NCBI GenBank assembly: GCA_041485885.1
Contig: JBGPKL010000044.1
Coordinates: forward strand, 1-33,960
From: JACQFZ01 sp041485885
GTDB taxonomy: Bacteria; Pseudomonadota; Gammaproteobacteria; Acidiferrobacterales; Sulfurifustaceae
DNA: 33,960 nucleotides
Reading direction: 5' to 3'
The notes beneath the pieces were generated by a model that had not been told where the DNA came from, searched no databases, and saw only the letters and a program-made list of their open reading frames with translations. This document shows, piece by piece, positions 21,584 to 29,310 of the stretch. The position numbers and the translations under genes were made by a program. The first letter of the stretch is position 1; each line of letters opens with the position of its first letter.

Positions 21584-23899
21584 ATGACACACAACAATAG
21601 TCGCTGGTGCGGCTTGTCCCTTCTCGGATTTTTATTCCTCGGCGCGTGCACGACGCCGATCAAGCAGGCGGAAGACTACGCCGCCCAGGACGAGTGGATG
21701 AAGGCGGTGATCGAGTACCGCAAAGCGCTGGCGGCAAAACCGAACGACGTCGAATACCGCTCGCGGCTACGTCAGGTCGAGCTGAAGGCGGCCGACTATT
21801 ACTATCAGCGCGGTTTCAGCCTCGCCGAGCAAGGCAACCTCGATGGGGCGATCGTCCAGTACCAGCAAGGCCTCGCGGCGCTGCCCGATCACAGCAAGCT
21901 GCAATACGCGATGTCGGATGCGCTCGCGCGCAAGGACGCGGGCGCGGTTTATCAGGAAGGAGTCGTCTTGCGCGAAGCCGGTAAGCCCGACGATGCGCGC
22001 CGCCAGTTCCAGAGGGTGCTCGAGATCTATCCCAATCACAAGGAGGCGGCCGACGCGCTGGCCGCGATGAAGAAACAGGACCAGGACAAGCTCACCGAAG
22101 GGCTCGCGCTCACCTCGAAGGCGCCGATCACGCTCAATTTTCGTCAAACCGACCTCAAGCAGGCGTTCGAATTTCTGGCGAAGTCGTTCGGTATCAATGT
22201 GATCTTCGACGAGGGCGTCAAGAGCGTGCCGGTGACGCTGTTCGCCAAAGACGTGACGTTCGATCAAGGGCTGAGCCTGCTGCTCACGACGAGCAAGACG
22301 TTCTATAAAAAGATCGGCCCGAACACGATCATCCTCGCGCCGGACTCGAAGGAAAAACGCGGCCAGTACGAAGACCATCTGGTGCGCACGTTCCAGTTGA
22401 ACACGGTGCGGGCGAAGGAGATGGCGGACATCCTGAAAGGGTTGATCACGGTCAAGAAGATCATCGTCAACGAGCAGCTCAATACGATCGTGCTTCGCGA
22501 TACCGAGGATGTCATCAAGCTGACCGAGCGGATCATCGAGAACAACGACCGCAAGCCCGCCGAAATAATCCTTGACGTCGAGATCCTCGAGGTCAATCGC
22601 AACAAGAGCGAAAAGCTCGGTCTGGATTTTGGCAACTATCAGTTCACCGCTTCGCTGCCGACGCCGGGCACGGTTCCCGCCGCGGGTTCGATACGCCGCG
22701 CGATCCAGTCGACCGCCACGCTCTCGATTCCGTCGGTGGCGTTCCGCTTCTTCAAACAGGACGTCGACGCGAAGATTCTTGCCAATCCGAAGGTGCGCGT
22801 TCTCAATGGCAAAGCGGCGCGGATTCACATCGGCGACCGCGTGCCGCTGCGCGCCGCCACGATCATCGATGCGACGGGCCAGACCCGCACCACCTTCGAC
22901 TACAAGGATATCGGCATAAAGCTGACCGTCGAGCCTATCATCCACCTCGACAATTCGACGTCGGTGAAGCTCGGTCTGGAAGTCAGCTCGCTCGGAGAAA
23001 ACCTCGGTACGGCGAACGAGCCGGCGTTTCGCATCGGCACGCGCAATGCCGAAACGTTCATGCTGTTGCGCGACGGCGAAACGGCGATCCTCGGGGGCTT
23101 GATACGCGATGAAGAGCGCGACACGCGCGTCAAAGTGCCGCTGCTCGGCGACATCCCGGTGGTGGGGAGCGTGTTCACCTCGTATGACGATTCGGTCGGT
23201 CGTACCGATGTGTTGCTGACTATCACGCCGCGTGTCGTGCGCGGCTGGGATGTGCCGACGCGCGCGGCGCGCGAGTTCTACTCCGGAACCGAGACCATTT
23301 ACAGCGACAAGCCGCTGTTCGCGGCGCTCGAAACCGCCGTCGGCGCGCAAATTCGCACCGAAGCGTCGGCGTTGCCGGCGGCGCAGGCGGGTGCTCCGGC
23401 TGCGCCGGCGACGGCCGCCACCGCGTCGCCCGCGGTCGCCGCTGCCGCGCCGGTCGGCACCGCCGCCCCGGTCGGTGCGACCGCCGCGCCCCCGGCCGCG
23501 GCGCCGCCACTGTTGGCATTCGCCGAGCCGGTGTACGAAGTCGTGAGCGGGCAGGACTTCGAGATTAAAGTGGTCGGAAGCAATCTTGCCGGCGCCTCGA
23601 GCGTCCCTTTGGAAATTTTGTACAACCCGCAATTGCTGAGCTACGTGAGCGGCGCCAAAGGCGACGCGGCGATCACGTCCTTCAATTCCTCCGCCGACGC
23701 GGCGCGCGGCGTGCTGGTGGTGTCGCTCGATCTCGCGCCGAACGCGGTGTTGCCGGGGAACGCCGTACTCGCGCGCGTGACGTTGAAGGGTGTCAAGCCG
23801 GGTATTTCGTATCTGGTCTACCGCACGCCGGCGATCAAGACCGCGGGTGGAGAGACGGTCAATGCACAGGTTCGGGCGTCGCGCATTGTCATCAAGTAA
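21584..23899 (+). CDS. gspD: Lipoprotein secretin with TPR and cohesin-like domains
   Basis: Outer-membrane secretin of 771 residues. A lipoprotein signal ends LGAC (Cys22), so it can reach the outer membrane lipid-anchored. Residues 28-165 form TPR-like helices, which could serve as a built-in pilotin or assembly domain. An N0/STN domain (about 181-255) and N1 (about 265-320) precede the secretin core (about 325-555) with VPLLGDIPVVGSVF (518-531). After an Ala/Pro-rich linker (about 593-642) comes a cohesin-like beta domain (about 644-771). The secretin-plus-cohesin arrangement is seen in atypical T2SS clusters, as in Geobacter and related bacteria (from memory), not in classical GspD. The ribosome binding site is weak; the gene lies 25 bp after the PilP-like gene. 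Confidence 0.92.
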   Translation: MTHNNSRWCGLSLLGFLFLGACTTPIKQAEDYAAQDEWMKAVIEYRKALAAKPNDVEYRSRLRQVELKAADYYYQRGFSLAEQGNLDGAIVQYQQGLAALPDHSKLQYAMSDALARKDAGAVYQEGVVLREAGKPDDARRQFQRVLEIYPNHKEAADALAAMKKQDQDKLTEGLALTSKAPITLNFRQTDLKQAFEFLAKSFGINVIFDEGVKSVPVTLFAKDVTFDQGLSLLLTTSKTFYKKIGPNTIILAPDSKEKRGQYEDHLVRTFQLNTVRAKEMADILKGLITVKKIIVNEQLNTIVLRDTEDVIKLTERIIENNDRKPAEIILDVEILEVNRNKSEKLGLDFGNYQFTASLPTPGTVPAAGSIRRAIQSTATLSIPSVAFRFFKQDVDAKILANPKVRVLNGKAARIHIGDRVPLRAATIIDATGQTRTTFDYKDIGIKLTVEPIIHLDNSTSVKLGLEVSSLGENLGTANEPAFRIGTRNAETFMLLRDGETAILGGLIRDEERDTRVKVPLLGDIPVVGSVFTSYDDSVGRTDVLLTITPRVVRGWDVPTRAAREFYSGTETIYSDKPLFAALETAVGAQIRTEASALPAAQAGAPAAPATAATASPAVAAAAPVGTAAPVGATAAPPAAAPPLLAFAEPVYEVVSGQDFEIKVVGSNLAGASSVPLEILYNPQLLSYVSGAKGDAAITSFNSSADAARGVLVVSLDLAPNAVLPGNAVLARVTLKGVKPGISYLVYRTPAIKTAGGETVNAQVRASRIVIK

Positions 23900-24368
23900 T
23901 CGCGGGCTGACACTCGTCGAGCTGCTCGTCACGCTCGTGATTCTGTCGATTCTCGCCGCTGCGGCGTTGCCGTACGCGGAAGTCACGGTGCGCCGCGAGA
24001 AGGAGCTCGAGCTGCGCCGCGCGCTACGCGACGTTCGCTCCGCGATCGACGCGTTCCACGACGATTGGAAGGGCGGCAAGATGGCGAAGACCGGCAGCGG
24101 CGTGAGCGATGACGGTTATCCGAAAACATTGGAGACGCTCGTCGATGGCGCCGAGTCGGGCGACGCGAAAGGTGTGAAGCGGAAATATCTGCGTCGCGTC
24201 CCGCGCGATCCGTTTGCCGATCCGGCCAAACCGCCGATCGATCAGTGGGTGTTGCGCGGCTATCAGGACGAACGCGATACCATCACCTGGGGCGGCCGCG
24301 ACGTTTATGACATACGGTCCGAGTCGGAGCGCACCGCGCTCGACGGCACCAAGTACAAAGATTGGTGA
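23862..24368 (+). CDS. Prepilin-like pseudopilin 1
   Basis: A 168-residue prepilin-like protein. The basic leader ends in Gly15, followed by LTLVELLVTLVILSILAAAA with the conserved Glu at position +5, so it is a substrate for a prepilin peptidase and methylase encoded elsewhere. The globular part contains KYLRRVPRDPFADP and ends GTKYKDW, both echoed in the next gene. The start (ATG 23862) lies inside the end of the secretin gene, 38 bp overlap, preceded by GGAGAG at a normal distance. It resembles GspG/GspH-type pseudopilins; the exact position in the pseudopilus is unknown. Confidence 0.85.
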   Translation: MHRFGRRALSSSNRGLTLVELLVTLVILSILAAAALPYAEVTVRREKELELRRALRDVRSAIDAFHDDWKGGKMAKTGSGVSDDGYPKTLETLVDGAESGDAKGVKRKYLRRVPRDPFADPAKPPIDQWVLRGYQDERDTITWGGRDVYDIRSESERTALDGTKYKDW

Positions 24369-24373
24369 GCGAT

Positions 24374-24781
24374 ATGCCATGCTTCCGTATTGGCAAATGC
24401 GCGCGCCAGAGTGGCTTTACTCTCATCGAGTTGCTGCTGGTACTGCTAATCGTCGCGTTGCTCGCGAGCATCGTCGCCCCCGTCGTTACCGGAAGCATTT
24501 TTCGCGCGCGCGAGGCCACTCTGAAGGAAGACGTGTATACGATGCGCAAAGCGATCGATGACTACTACGCGGACAACGGTGCGTACCCCCCGGAGCTGGA
24601 GGATCTGGTGAAAAAGCGCTATTTGCGCCACATTCCGCTGGACCCGGTGACGGAAAAGCGCGACACCTGGGCGCTGACGCGCGCGGAGGACGACAAATCG
24701 GGAAAGGGCGGCGGCATCATCGACGTGCACAGCGGCTCGGAAGAGAAGGCAGCCGACGGTACTTATTATAAGGATTGGTGA
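24374..24781 (+). CDS. Prepilin-like pseudopilin 2
   Basis: A 135-residue pseudopilin: leader to Gly14, then FTLIELLLVLLIVALLASIV with Glu at +5. The body has KRYLRHIPLDPVTEK and ends GTYYKDW, matching pseudopilin 1 in layout, so the two are probably paralogues from a local duplication. GGTGAG precedes the ATG at 24374. A GTG at 24365, overlapping the previous stop as GTGA, is an equally possible start (138 residues). It follows the GspG fold pattern but lacks the calcium-site-like tail seen in the next gene. Confidence 0.85.
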   Translation: MPCFRIGKCARQSGFTLIELLLVLLIVALLASIVAPVVTGSIFRAREATLKEDVYTMRKAIDDYYADNGAYPPELEDLVKKRYLRHIPLDPVTEKRDTWALTRAEDDKSGKGGGIIDVHSGSEEKAADGTYYKDW

Positions 24782-24789
24782 GGAGACGA

Positions 24790-25224
24790 ATGAACAGACG
24801 CTTTCGGACGCGATCGGCAGGCTTCACCCTGATGGAGCTGCTGCTCGTACTGGTAATCATCGGTCTACTCGCGGCGCTGGTCGGCCCGACGCTCTATCAA
24901 CGCATCAAGCCGGCCAAGGAGTCGGCGGCGCGTGCGCAAATCGAAAACTTCGCCACCGCGCTCGATACCTTCTATATAGACTTGGGCCGTTATCCGAACA
25001 CCCAGGAAGGCCTGAAAGCGCTGCGCGCGAAGCCGGAAGGCGTCGACAAGTGGAACGGCCCGTATCTAAAAAAAGAAATCCCAAACGACTCATGGGGTAA
25101 CGCTTTTATTTATCGCGCGCCCGGCCGCAACGGCGGCTACGAGATTGTTTCCTATGGCGCCGATGGGCGCGAAGGCGGCGAAGGCGAAAATGCCGATCTC
25201 AACAGCTGGGAATCCGGCAAGTAG
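24790..25224 (+). CDS. gspG: Major pseudopilin GspG
   Basis: The 144-residue major pseudopilin of type II secretion. The leader ends at Gly11, followed by FTLMELLLVLVIIGLLAALV with Glu at +5. The body is classical GspG: PTLYQRIKPAKESAARAQI, TALDTFYIDLGRYPNTQEGL, WNGPYLKKEIPNDSWGNAFIY and a C-terminal SYGADGREGGEGENADLNSW, the loop that binds calcium in GspG. AGGAG sits five bases before the ATG at 24790. It should form the shaft of the pseudopilus. The 3' end overlaps the next gene by 35 bp. Confidence 0.95.
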   Translation: MNRRFRTRSAGFTLMELLLVLVIIGLLAALVGPTLYQRIKPAKESAARAQIENFATALDTFYIDLGRYPNTQEGLKALRAKPEGVDKWNGPYLKKEIPNDSWGNAFIYRAPGRNGGYEIVSYGADGREGGEGENADLNSWESGK

Positions 25225-25732
25225 CCAGCGCGGCTTTACCTACGTGATGGTGCTCGTCGCCATCGTCGTGATCGGCATATTGGTCGAGGCCGCGCACGAG
25301 ACGACGTGGCATATCGTGCAAGCCGACCGCGAAGCGGAGCTGATATTCCGCGGGCTCGCTTACCGCGGCGCGATCGAAAGCTTTTATAAAGCCAACGGCA
25401 GTTATCCGCGCGAGATCGAAGATCTCGTAAAGGATCCACGCGCCGCCAGCCGCCGCCACCTGCGCGCGCTCTATTCGGATCCCATGGCCAGTGGTGAAAA
25501 GAAAGAATGGTTGCTGGTGCGCGCGAAGGATGGTGGTATCGCGGGCGTCGCGAGCACTAGCGCGGGCGAACCGCTAAGGAAGGCGAATTTTCCCATCGGG
25601 CTGGAAAAATTAGCGAGCGCGAAATCGTACAAGGATTGGATATTCGAATACGTCGCGCCGCCGGTTCAACCGCAGCGACCGCCCGCGGCTCTTAGTCCAC
25701 CAGCGGCTCCGCCGGCGGTAAAAACGTTTTAA
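25190..25732 (+). CDS. Prepilin-like protein lacking Glu+5
   Basis: A 180-residue protein with a prepilin-like start: leader to Gly15, then FTYVMVLVAIVVIGILVEAA. The position of the usual Glu+5 is Met20. Loss of this glutamate is typical of the pseudopilin that caps the tip (GspK), so it may begin filament assembly, although it is shorter than GspK. The body has a KANGSYPREIEDLV segment, RRHLRALYSDPM and SYKDWIFEYV, echoing the DP and YKDW motifs of pseudopilins 1 and 2. The C-terminus is proline/alanine-rich. The start ATG (25190) lies inside gspG. This is the last gene of the operon. Confidence 0.8.
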   Translation: MPISTAGNPASSQRGFTYVMVLVAIVVIGILVEAAHETTWHIVQADREAELIFRGLAYRGAIESFYKANGSYPREIEDLVKDPRAASRRHLRALYSDPMASGEKKEWLLVRAKDGGIAGVASTSAGEPLRKANFPIGLEKLASAKSYKDWIFEYVAPPVQPQRPPAALSPPAAPPAVKTF

Positions 25733-25791
25733 CGAGTTAGTCGGCGTGGTATCGCATGCGGTCCCAGCGGTTCGGGGACTCGGCCGCACAT

Positions 25792-25821
25792 ACTCAAATT
25801 TGACTATTGAGTTTGATTTTT
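25792..25821 (+). terminator. Candidate terminator of the secretion operon
   Basis: ACTCAA (25792-25797) pairs with TTGAGT (25807-25812), followed by ttgattttt. The stem is short and AT-rich, but the T-rich tail and position 60 bp after the last pseudopilin gene fit an intrinsic terminator, with the GC-rich hairpin at 25757-25788 just before it. Confidence 0.35.
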
Positions 25822-25905
25822 CCCTAACCCAGTATGGGTATAAGCCCGTAAAAACGATGCAGTTAGAGGCGTCTTCAGATGCGCCTCATTGAAAGGGGAG
25901 ACGTG

Positions 25906-25959
25906 ATGACAACGAGAGTATGTCAAGTTCTCATTTGCCCGAAGTCAAAAATTGGATAA
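25906..25959 (+). CDS. 17-residue leader-like ORF
   Basis: ATG at 25906 is preceded by AGGGGAG six bases away, one of the better ribosome binding sites in the window, yet the frame closes after 17 codons (MTTRVCQVLICPKSKIG). It could be a leader peptide, the stump of a gene that has been cut away, or chance. No run of one codon type suggests classical attenuation. Confidence 0.3.
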   Translation: MTTRVCQVLICPKSKIG

Positions 25960-26000
25960 GCTTACTTGTGACAGGGTTTTCTTTCGGATACCGTGATGCG

Positions 26001-26044
26001 TCGCCTCGTCGAACAAAGCGCGCTGAGACGCAATGACGAGGCGA
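26001..26044. repeat. 10-bp inverted repeat with 24-base spacer
   Basis: TCGCCTCGTC (26001-26010) and GACGAGGCGA (26035-26044) are exact inverted repeats, about 105 bp before the start of the large IPT-repeat gene. It may be a regulator site or a structured leader. Confidence 0.5.
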
Positions 26045-26149
26045 TCGTAGATTAAAGAGCGAACGAATTCGGAGCACGACAATCGCTCCGGGCCAACGTG
26101 CCGTGTTGGGAAGGGGAGCCACATTAGGGGAGACCAGCAGCGTTCGGTC

Positions 26150-29077
26150 GTGCGGGCAGCGTGGGGAATATTCGCGCTGCTGTTTTGTTTCGCGCTGCCT
26201 TCGTTCATCCCCGCTTCGAGCCACGCCGGTAACGAACGCTTCGACTACGATCCCCTCGGCCGGTTGATCCGCGTCGTCGATGAACAAAACCGTGTTACCG
26301 AATACGTCTACGATGCCGCCGGCAACCTGCTCAGCGTCATCACCAGTGGAACCGCCACTACTCCGACAATAAACACTCTCAGTCCCGATACCTTGCGCCG
26401 CGGCGAATCGAAGCGCGTTCGCGCGGCCGGCGCCGGCCTGACCGGCGTTCGGCTCACGACGTCCGACCCGGCGTTGCAAGTTATGGATGTGCAGGCGAGC
26501 GCGACGCAGGTGGACTTCACGCTGAGCGCGTTGGACACCGCTACCCTCGGGCCGCAGCCGATCACGTTTGCGAACGCCGCGGGCAGCACGACCACCGCCG
26601 TAATCGTCAATCCGGTATTGCCCAAGGTCTCGGTCGCGCCGGCACCGCTCGCGATTCCACCCGACAACATCGGCCGGACTTTCGCCGTGCGCTTATCGAA
26701 TGTCGATAACATCGCTCACAGCTTCACGTTGACGTCGGCCAACACCGTGATTGCTACCGTGACACCGTCAGCCATTACCATCCCAGCGGGCCAAACGGAA
26801 GCGAGTGCGAGTATCACCGGCAAGCAAGCGGGAACAACCAGTATCGTGCTTGCATCGGCGACGCTCGGCTCGACGGCGTTTCCCGTGTTCGTGACGGCGG
26901 AGTTCCGCGGGATCAACACGAGCCTCGCCCCGGTGGTCGGCCTCGTCGTCGAGCAGCCGCCATCGCCGCCGCAGACACAAACCATCACGCCGTTCGCCGC
27001 GCCGCACGTTGGTCTCGTCGTCGGCGGCTATGTGCAAGCGGTCAATCCCAAGGCCGTCATCGCCGGTAGCGGGCCAGTGGACGTCGTCATCACCGGTAAA
27101 GCCTTGTCCGGTGTTACTGCTGTCGCTGTCAGGCCGGCGGATGGAGTTACGCTCGGCAGTTTCTCGATCAACACCGACGGCACGGCAATCACGGTGCCCA
27201 TCACGGCAGCGGCGAATGCGGCGCAGACGCTGCGTCAAGTCGTGGTCACGGCGGGCACTCAGCTCATTCCGCCGGCGGCACCGGACGCCGACCGCGTCCT
27301 CGTCGCGCCGCCGCCGCCGGAAGTCACTTCGGTCGATCCGCTTTTCGTCGTCCCCGGCACGCCGAACCAGACGCTCGCGATCCGTGGCCGTTATTTCCGA
27401 AACCTGCAGCGCGTGCAGGTGACGCCGAGCGCCGGAATCGCGGTCGACTCGGCGCCTAGCGTGAACGCGGACGAAACCGCGATCACGCTGAAGCTCGCCG
27501 TTTCCCCCGCCGCCACGATCGGCCCGCGTCTCATCACGGTCACGACCGCGTCGGGCACGTCGAGCGCGACGCTGTCGCCGCAGAACACATTGAGCATCGT
27601 TAACGAGCTGCGCGACAGCGTCACGCCGATCGCCGCGGCGGTCGTCGGTCTGATAAAAGAAACGGAAGCGGCGCCGCCCGCGGCGCGTAGCATCGACGTG
27701 GTAGGGCCGCATGTTGGCCTCACTGTCGGCAGCGTAGTCACGGGCATCACACCCGCGGCCGGATCGATCGGCGACAGCGTGACGCTGACGGTGCAAGGCT
27801 TCGAGCTGCAGAACGTAACCGCGGTTCAGTTCCTACCCGCGACTGGGATCACCGTCGGTGCGCTGGCCGTGGCGCCGGACGGGCGCTCGCTGTCCGTTCC
27901 CATCACGCTTGCAGCCGATGCGCCGCTCACGCTGCGCACGGTTCAAGTGCTGGCGGGCACGACCGTGCTGCCAAGCGCGCCCGTTTCCGCCACGCAGTTC
28001 CGCGTGACGACGCCGCAGGCACGAATCGATTCGATCAGCCCGCTCTTTTTACAAATTGGCCAGGCGCCCGTTACATTGTCGATTCGCGGCGTCAACTACC
28101 GCGACTTGCAGTCGGTGCGCGTGTTGCCGAGCGAGGGCGTCACGCTCGGGGCGCCGACCGTGAACGGTGACTTCACCGAAATCAATGCTGGCATTTCCGC
28201 CGCTGCTAACGCCGTACTAGGACCGCGAGTCGTGGTGGTCGAGACGGCCGCCGGAGCGACTACCAGCGTTGCGACCATCGCCAACACGATCGCGCTGGTT
28301 AGCGTCGCCGGATCGACTTTCACGCCCGTCGTTTCACCGAACGTCGGTCTCGTCAAAGAAACACCGTTCGCACCGGTATCGACGCTAATCGAACCGATCG
28401 TTAGCGCGAATGTGGGTCTGGTCGTCGCGCAGACGCCGCCTCCGCCGACACCGACCGATATCTTCTTGAACGGCGCATTCGTTGGTCTGGCCGTCGGTCC
28501 GATCGCGACACGCGTTGCGCCGGCCGGAATCGCGCGCGGCAGCAGCGGGACGTTGACCATCGAGGGTAAGAGTCTGGATGTTGTCACCGCCGTTTCGTTG
28601 CAACCGGCAATCGGCGCCACGCTCGGTGCCCCGCAAGTTAACGCCGACGGCACGGTACTTACCGTTCCCGTAGCCGTTGCAACAGATGCCGTTGCCGGTC
28701 TGCGCGAAGTTTTGCTTAACACGGCAGCCGGCACAGTGATGTTCAGCAGCGCGAGCGCCAACCGTTTCTATATTGCTGTCGCACCGGCGCGAATCGATTC
28801 GATATCGCCCATTCTCAGCACGCAGGGCTCGACGTTCACGCTGACCCTACGGGGCGCCAATTTCCAAGCGGCGAGCGCGATCACCGCGGAGCCGCCGGTC
28901 GGCATCGTGTTCGGCAGCACGATCGTTGTTAACAACACCGGCACGGAAATAACGATACCGATGTTCGTGCCCGCCGATTCCCCACTCGGCTCGCACGTGA
29001 TCCGCGTGACCACGCCGGCCGGAACGACCACTACCGACGCCGCGCCGGCGAACACCTTCACGGTGTTTCCGCCATGA
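26150..29077 (+). CDS. Exported IPT-repeat protein with a single YD (RHS) repeat and VGL super-repeats
   Basis: A 975-residue exported protein. Residues 1-26 are a signal peptide ending SSHA. Residues 30-63 form one RHS/YD repeat pair (FDYDPLGRLI and YVYDAAGNLLSV). The rest is beta-rich: IPT/TIG-like domains, several opening with xIxSIxPxxx and carrying SxTLTIxGxxL strands. A motif VGL occurs seven times (near 263, 287, 499, 522, 732, 755, 778), in groups about 235 residues apart, marking a super-repeat of a proline-rich VGL linker plus two IPT-like domains. No catalytic site is seen. The start is a GTG at 26150; the nearest Shine-Dalgarno (GGGGAG) is 17 bases away, so it is uncertain. It is a likely surface or secreted adhesin-like protein and candidate cargo of the upstream machine. 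Confidence 0.8.
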   Translation: MRAAWGIFALLFCFALPSFIPASSHAGNERFDYDPLGRLIRVVDEQNRVTEYVYDAAGNLLSVITSGTATTPTINTLSPDTLRRGESKRVRAAGAGLTGVRLTTSDPALQVMDVQASATQVDFTLSALDTATLGPQPITFANAAGSTTTAVIVNPVLPKVSVAPAPLAIPPDNIGRTFAVRLSNVDNIAHSFTLTSANTVIATVTPSAITIPAGQTEASASITGKQAGTTSIVLASATLGSTAFPVFVTAEFRGINTSLAPVVGLVVEQPPSPPQTQTITPFAAPHVGLVVGGYVQAVNPKAVIAGSGPVDVVITGKALSGVTAVAVRPADGVTLGSFSINTDGTAITVPITAAANAAQTLRQVVVTAGTQLIPPAAPDADRVLVAPPPPEVTSVDPLFVVPGTPNQTLAIRGRYFRNLQRVQVTPSAGIAVDSAPSVNADETAITLKLAVSPAATIGPRLITVTTASGTSSATLSPQNTLSIVNELRDSVTPIAAAVVGLIKETEAAPPAARSIDVVGPHVGLTVGSVVTGITPAAGSIGDSVTLTVQGFELQNVTAVQFLPATGITVGALAVAPDGRSLSVPITLAADAPLTLRTVQVLAGTTVLPSAPVSATQFRVTTPQARIDSISPLFLQIGQAPVTLSIRGVNYRDLQSVRVLPSEGVTLGAPTVNGDFTEINAGISAAANAVLGPRVVVVETAAGATTSVATIANTIALVSVAGSTFTPVVSPNVGLVKETPFAPVSTLIEPIVSANVGLVVAQTPPPPTPTDIFLNGAFVGLAVGPIATRVAPAGIARGSSGTLTIEGKSLDVVTAVSLQPAIGATLGAPQVNADGTVLTVPVAVATDAVAGLREVLLNTAAGTVMFSSASANRFYIAVAPARIDSISPILSTQGSTFTLTLRGANFQAASAITAEPPVGIVFGSTIVVNNTGTEITIPMFVPADSPLGSHVIRVTTPAGTTTTDAAPANTFTVFPP

Positions 29078-29132
29078 TGCGAGCAGCATTACACGGCCCA
29101 GCGCCGCCGTCGCAAATGATAAACCGCGCAAG

Positions 29133-29232
29133 CCGCACTCCCCCTCCCCCTCCGGTGCCGTGCAAGGATGCACCAAGATCGCGGGAGACAGGAGTCGAGA
29201 GCGATCCGGAGGGCAGGGGAGAGGGGGAGCGG
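29133..29232. repeat. Pyrimidine/purine-armed inverted-repeat element
   Basis: A C/T-rich left arm (29133-29155) is imperfectly complementary to a G/A-rich right arm (29206-29232). Between them lie two smaller inverted repeats: GTGC/GCAC (29160-29163 with 29170-29173) and GATCGC/GCGATC (29177-29182 with 29201-29206). The layout (polypyrimidine arm, two hairpins, polypurine arm) resembles the element at 9041-9160 although the sequences differ. It occupies most of the 233-bp gap between two exported-protein genes and looks like a small non-autonomous or REP-type element. Confidence 0.55.
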
Positions 29233-29310
29233 TGAGCAAAGAGTCGGCGATGCGCCGATGACAGTTGGAAAGAGCAACGAACTTTTAAAGATCAGTCCCG
29301 GAGGTAAGTC

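Larger units (their letters stand above)
25733..26149 (+). other. Structured 417-bp intergenic region after the secretion operon
   Basis: No large gene fits here. It holds, in order, a hairpin of TGCGG/CCGCA with inner TCCC/GGGA (25757-25788), a candidate terminator (25792-25821), a small ACCCA/TGGGT hairpin (about 25836-25848), a GAGGCG/CGCCTC hairpin (25866-25887), a 17-codon ORF with a strong ribosome binding site (25906-25959) and a 10-bp inverted repeat (26001-26044). The middle part is richer in A and T than its surroundings. I could not match it to a known riboswitch class. Confidence 0.6.

Noticed and set aside
21767..24079. A 770-codon open frame antisense to the secretin gene
   Set aside because: It is Arg/Asp/His-rich with no domain, lies wholly opposite a clear secretin, and is what GC-rich codon usage creates on the opposite strand.
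25741..25960. A cyclic di-GMP (GEMM) or other known riboswitch before the exported-protein genes
   Set aside because: The hairpins are there, but the conserved GEMM core bases could not be found; left as an unassigned structured region.
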